Of a stretch of DNA of 6,109 nucleotides, positions 5,680 through 6,109 are shown one piece after another. The position numbers and the translations under genes are program-made. The stretch's first letter is position 1. Each line of letters begins with the position of its first letter. The DNA is from Microcaldota archaeon (GTDB lineage: Archaea; Micrarchaeota; Micrarchaeia; Anstonellales; J096), in assembly GCA_025058915.1 (NCBI GenBank), contig JANXEC010000028.1, positions 1 through 6,109 on the forward strand, given 5' to 3'. The notes below the pieces were generated by a model. The model was not told the origin of the DNA. It saw only the letters and a list, made by a program, of their open reading frames with translations, and did no database searches.

Positions 5680-6109
5680 TATATATCAGTCTAATATCAG
5701 TGTCTTTGGTAGGTATATTGATATGTATATACTTACTCAGGAATACTATAAATCTCAGGGCTCTGCTGATATCAATGACTGTAATAGGTTCTGGGTTTAC
5801 AATTCTAGATTATTTCATGATAGGTAAGGCCTGGAATTTCAATAGTGTATACATATCAGGGATATTCATAATGAATATTCCTATTGAAGAGATTATGTTT
5901 TTTATGTTCATCCCTGCTGTAGTGTATTTGATGTCGAATTATCTACCAAATCTAAGTCTCTTTAGATACTTAAATGTTGCTATAGTATTAACATTACTGA
6001 TTATTATCACAATCTATGGGAAAGGTATCTATTCAAATCTAATGTTGTTACTTGGAACCATAATATTGTTCCTGTATTTTCACACTCAGAACCTCGATCA
6101 TATCGTTAT
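5676..6109 (+). CDS. Lycopene cyclase, CrtYcd/CarR type (3' end outside window)
   Basis: This family of small polytopic membrane enzymes cyclises the psi ends of lycopene to beta-ionone rings, giving beta-carotene, the precursor of retinal in organisms that make it. The first 144 residues are visible. The signature region is ILDYFMIGKAWNFNSVYI (43-60) followed by NIPIEEIMFF (67-76): Asp45, Trp53 and Phe55, and Pro69 with the Glu71-Glu72 pair, correspond to the conserved D, WxF and PxEE-FF of the lycopene cyclase domain. About five transmembrane segments are seen (3-21, 28-48, 66-88, 97-114, 118-136). The frame remains open past the length of a single CrtYc or CrtYd subunit (roughly 110-125 residues), so a fused two-domain enzyme is likely. 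The start overlaps the NfeD stop as ATGA, with no separate promoter or clear ribosome-binding site. The product could differ if the true substrate is another carotenoid. Confidence 0.83.
   Translation, partial: MIYISLISVSLVGILICIYLLRNTINLRALLISMTVIGSGFTILDYFMIGKAWNFNSVYISGIFIMNIPIEEIMFFMFIPAVVYLMSNYLPNLSLFRYLNVAIVLTLLIIITIYGKGIYSNLMLLLGTIILFLYFHTQNLDHIV

Overview
The window looks archaeal. It carries an archaeal/eukaryotic-type DNA primase large subunit (PriL), a tRNA-Ser gene with no encoded CCA end, and TATA-like promoter elements at a nearly fixed distance upstream of ATG codons without convincing Shine-Dalgarno sequences, which is the pattern of leaderless archaeal transcripts. The DNA is AT-rich, arginine is written mostly AGA/AGG and isoleucine often ATA. 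The species cannot be fixed from sequence alone. The short PriL would suit a streamlined genome, and the tRNA's G+C (54 of 85) argues weakly against a hyperthermophile.

Layout. Positions 11-736 (minus) encode PriL. It diverges from tRNA-Ser(GGA) at 793-877 (plus), and one TTTAAA element midway between them could serve both. Directly after the tRNA come an unrecognised 268-residue gene (911-1717), then a 241-base gap with a promoter-like element, two predicted hairpins and a marginal 44-codon reading frame. An unrecognised 528-residue modular protein follows (1959-3545), then a UPF0173 metallo-beta-lactamase-fold hydrolase (3602-4249). The last three genes form a tight operon: a stomatin/SPFH protein (4274-5242), a short NfeD protein (5239-5679) and the start of a CrtYcd/CarR-type lycopene cyclase (5676 to the window end). 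Their junctions are ATGA stop/start overlaps.

How the genes may work together. Stomatin and NfeD are an established pair that assembles at membranes. Finding a carotenoid-cyclising membrane enzyme translationally coupled to that pair is the most interesting point, because SPFH proteins in bacteria are linked to isoprenoid-rich membrane microdomains. This may be a membrane-organisation and carotenoid unit. The two unrecognised proteins, both without cysteine, could not be assigned a function. I saw no CRISPR array, insertion sequence, integrase or plasmid origin.
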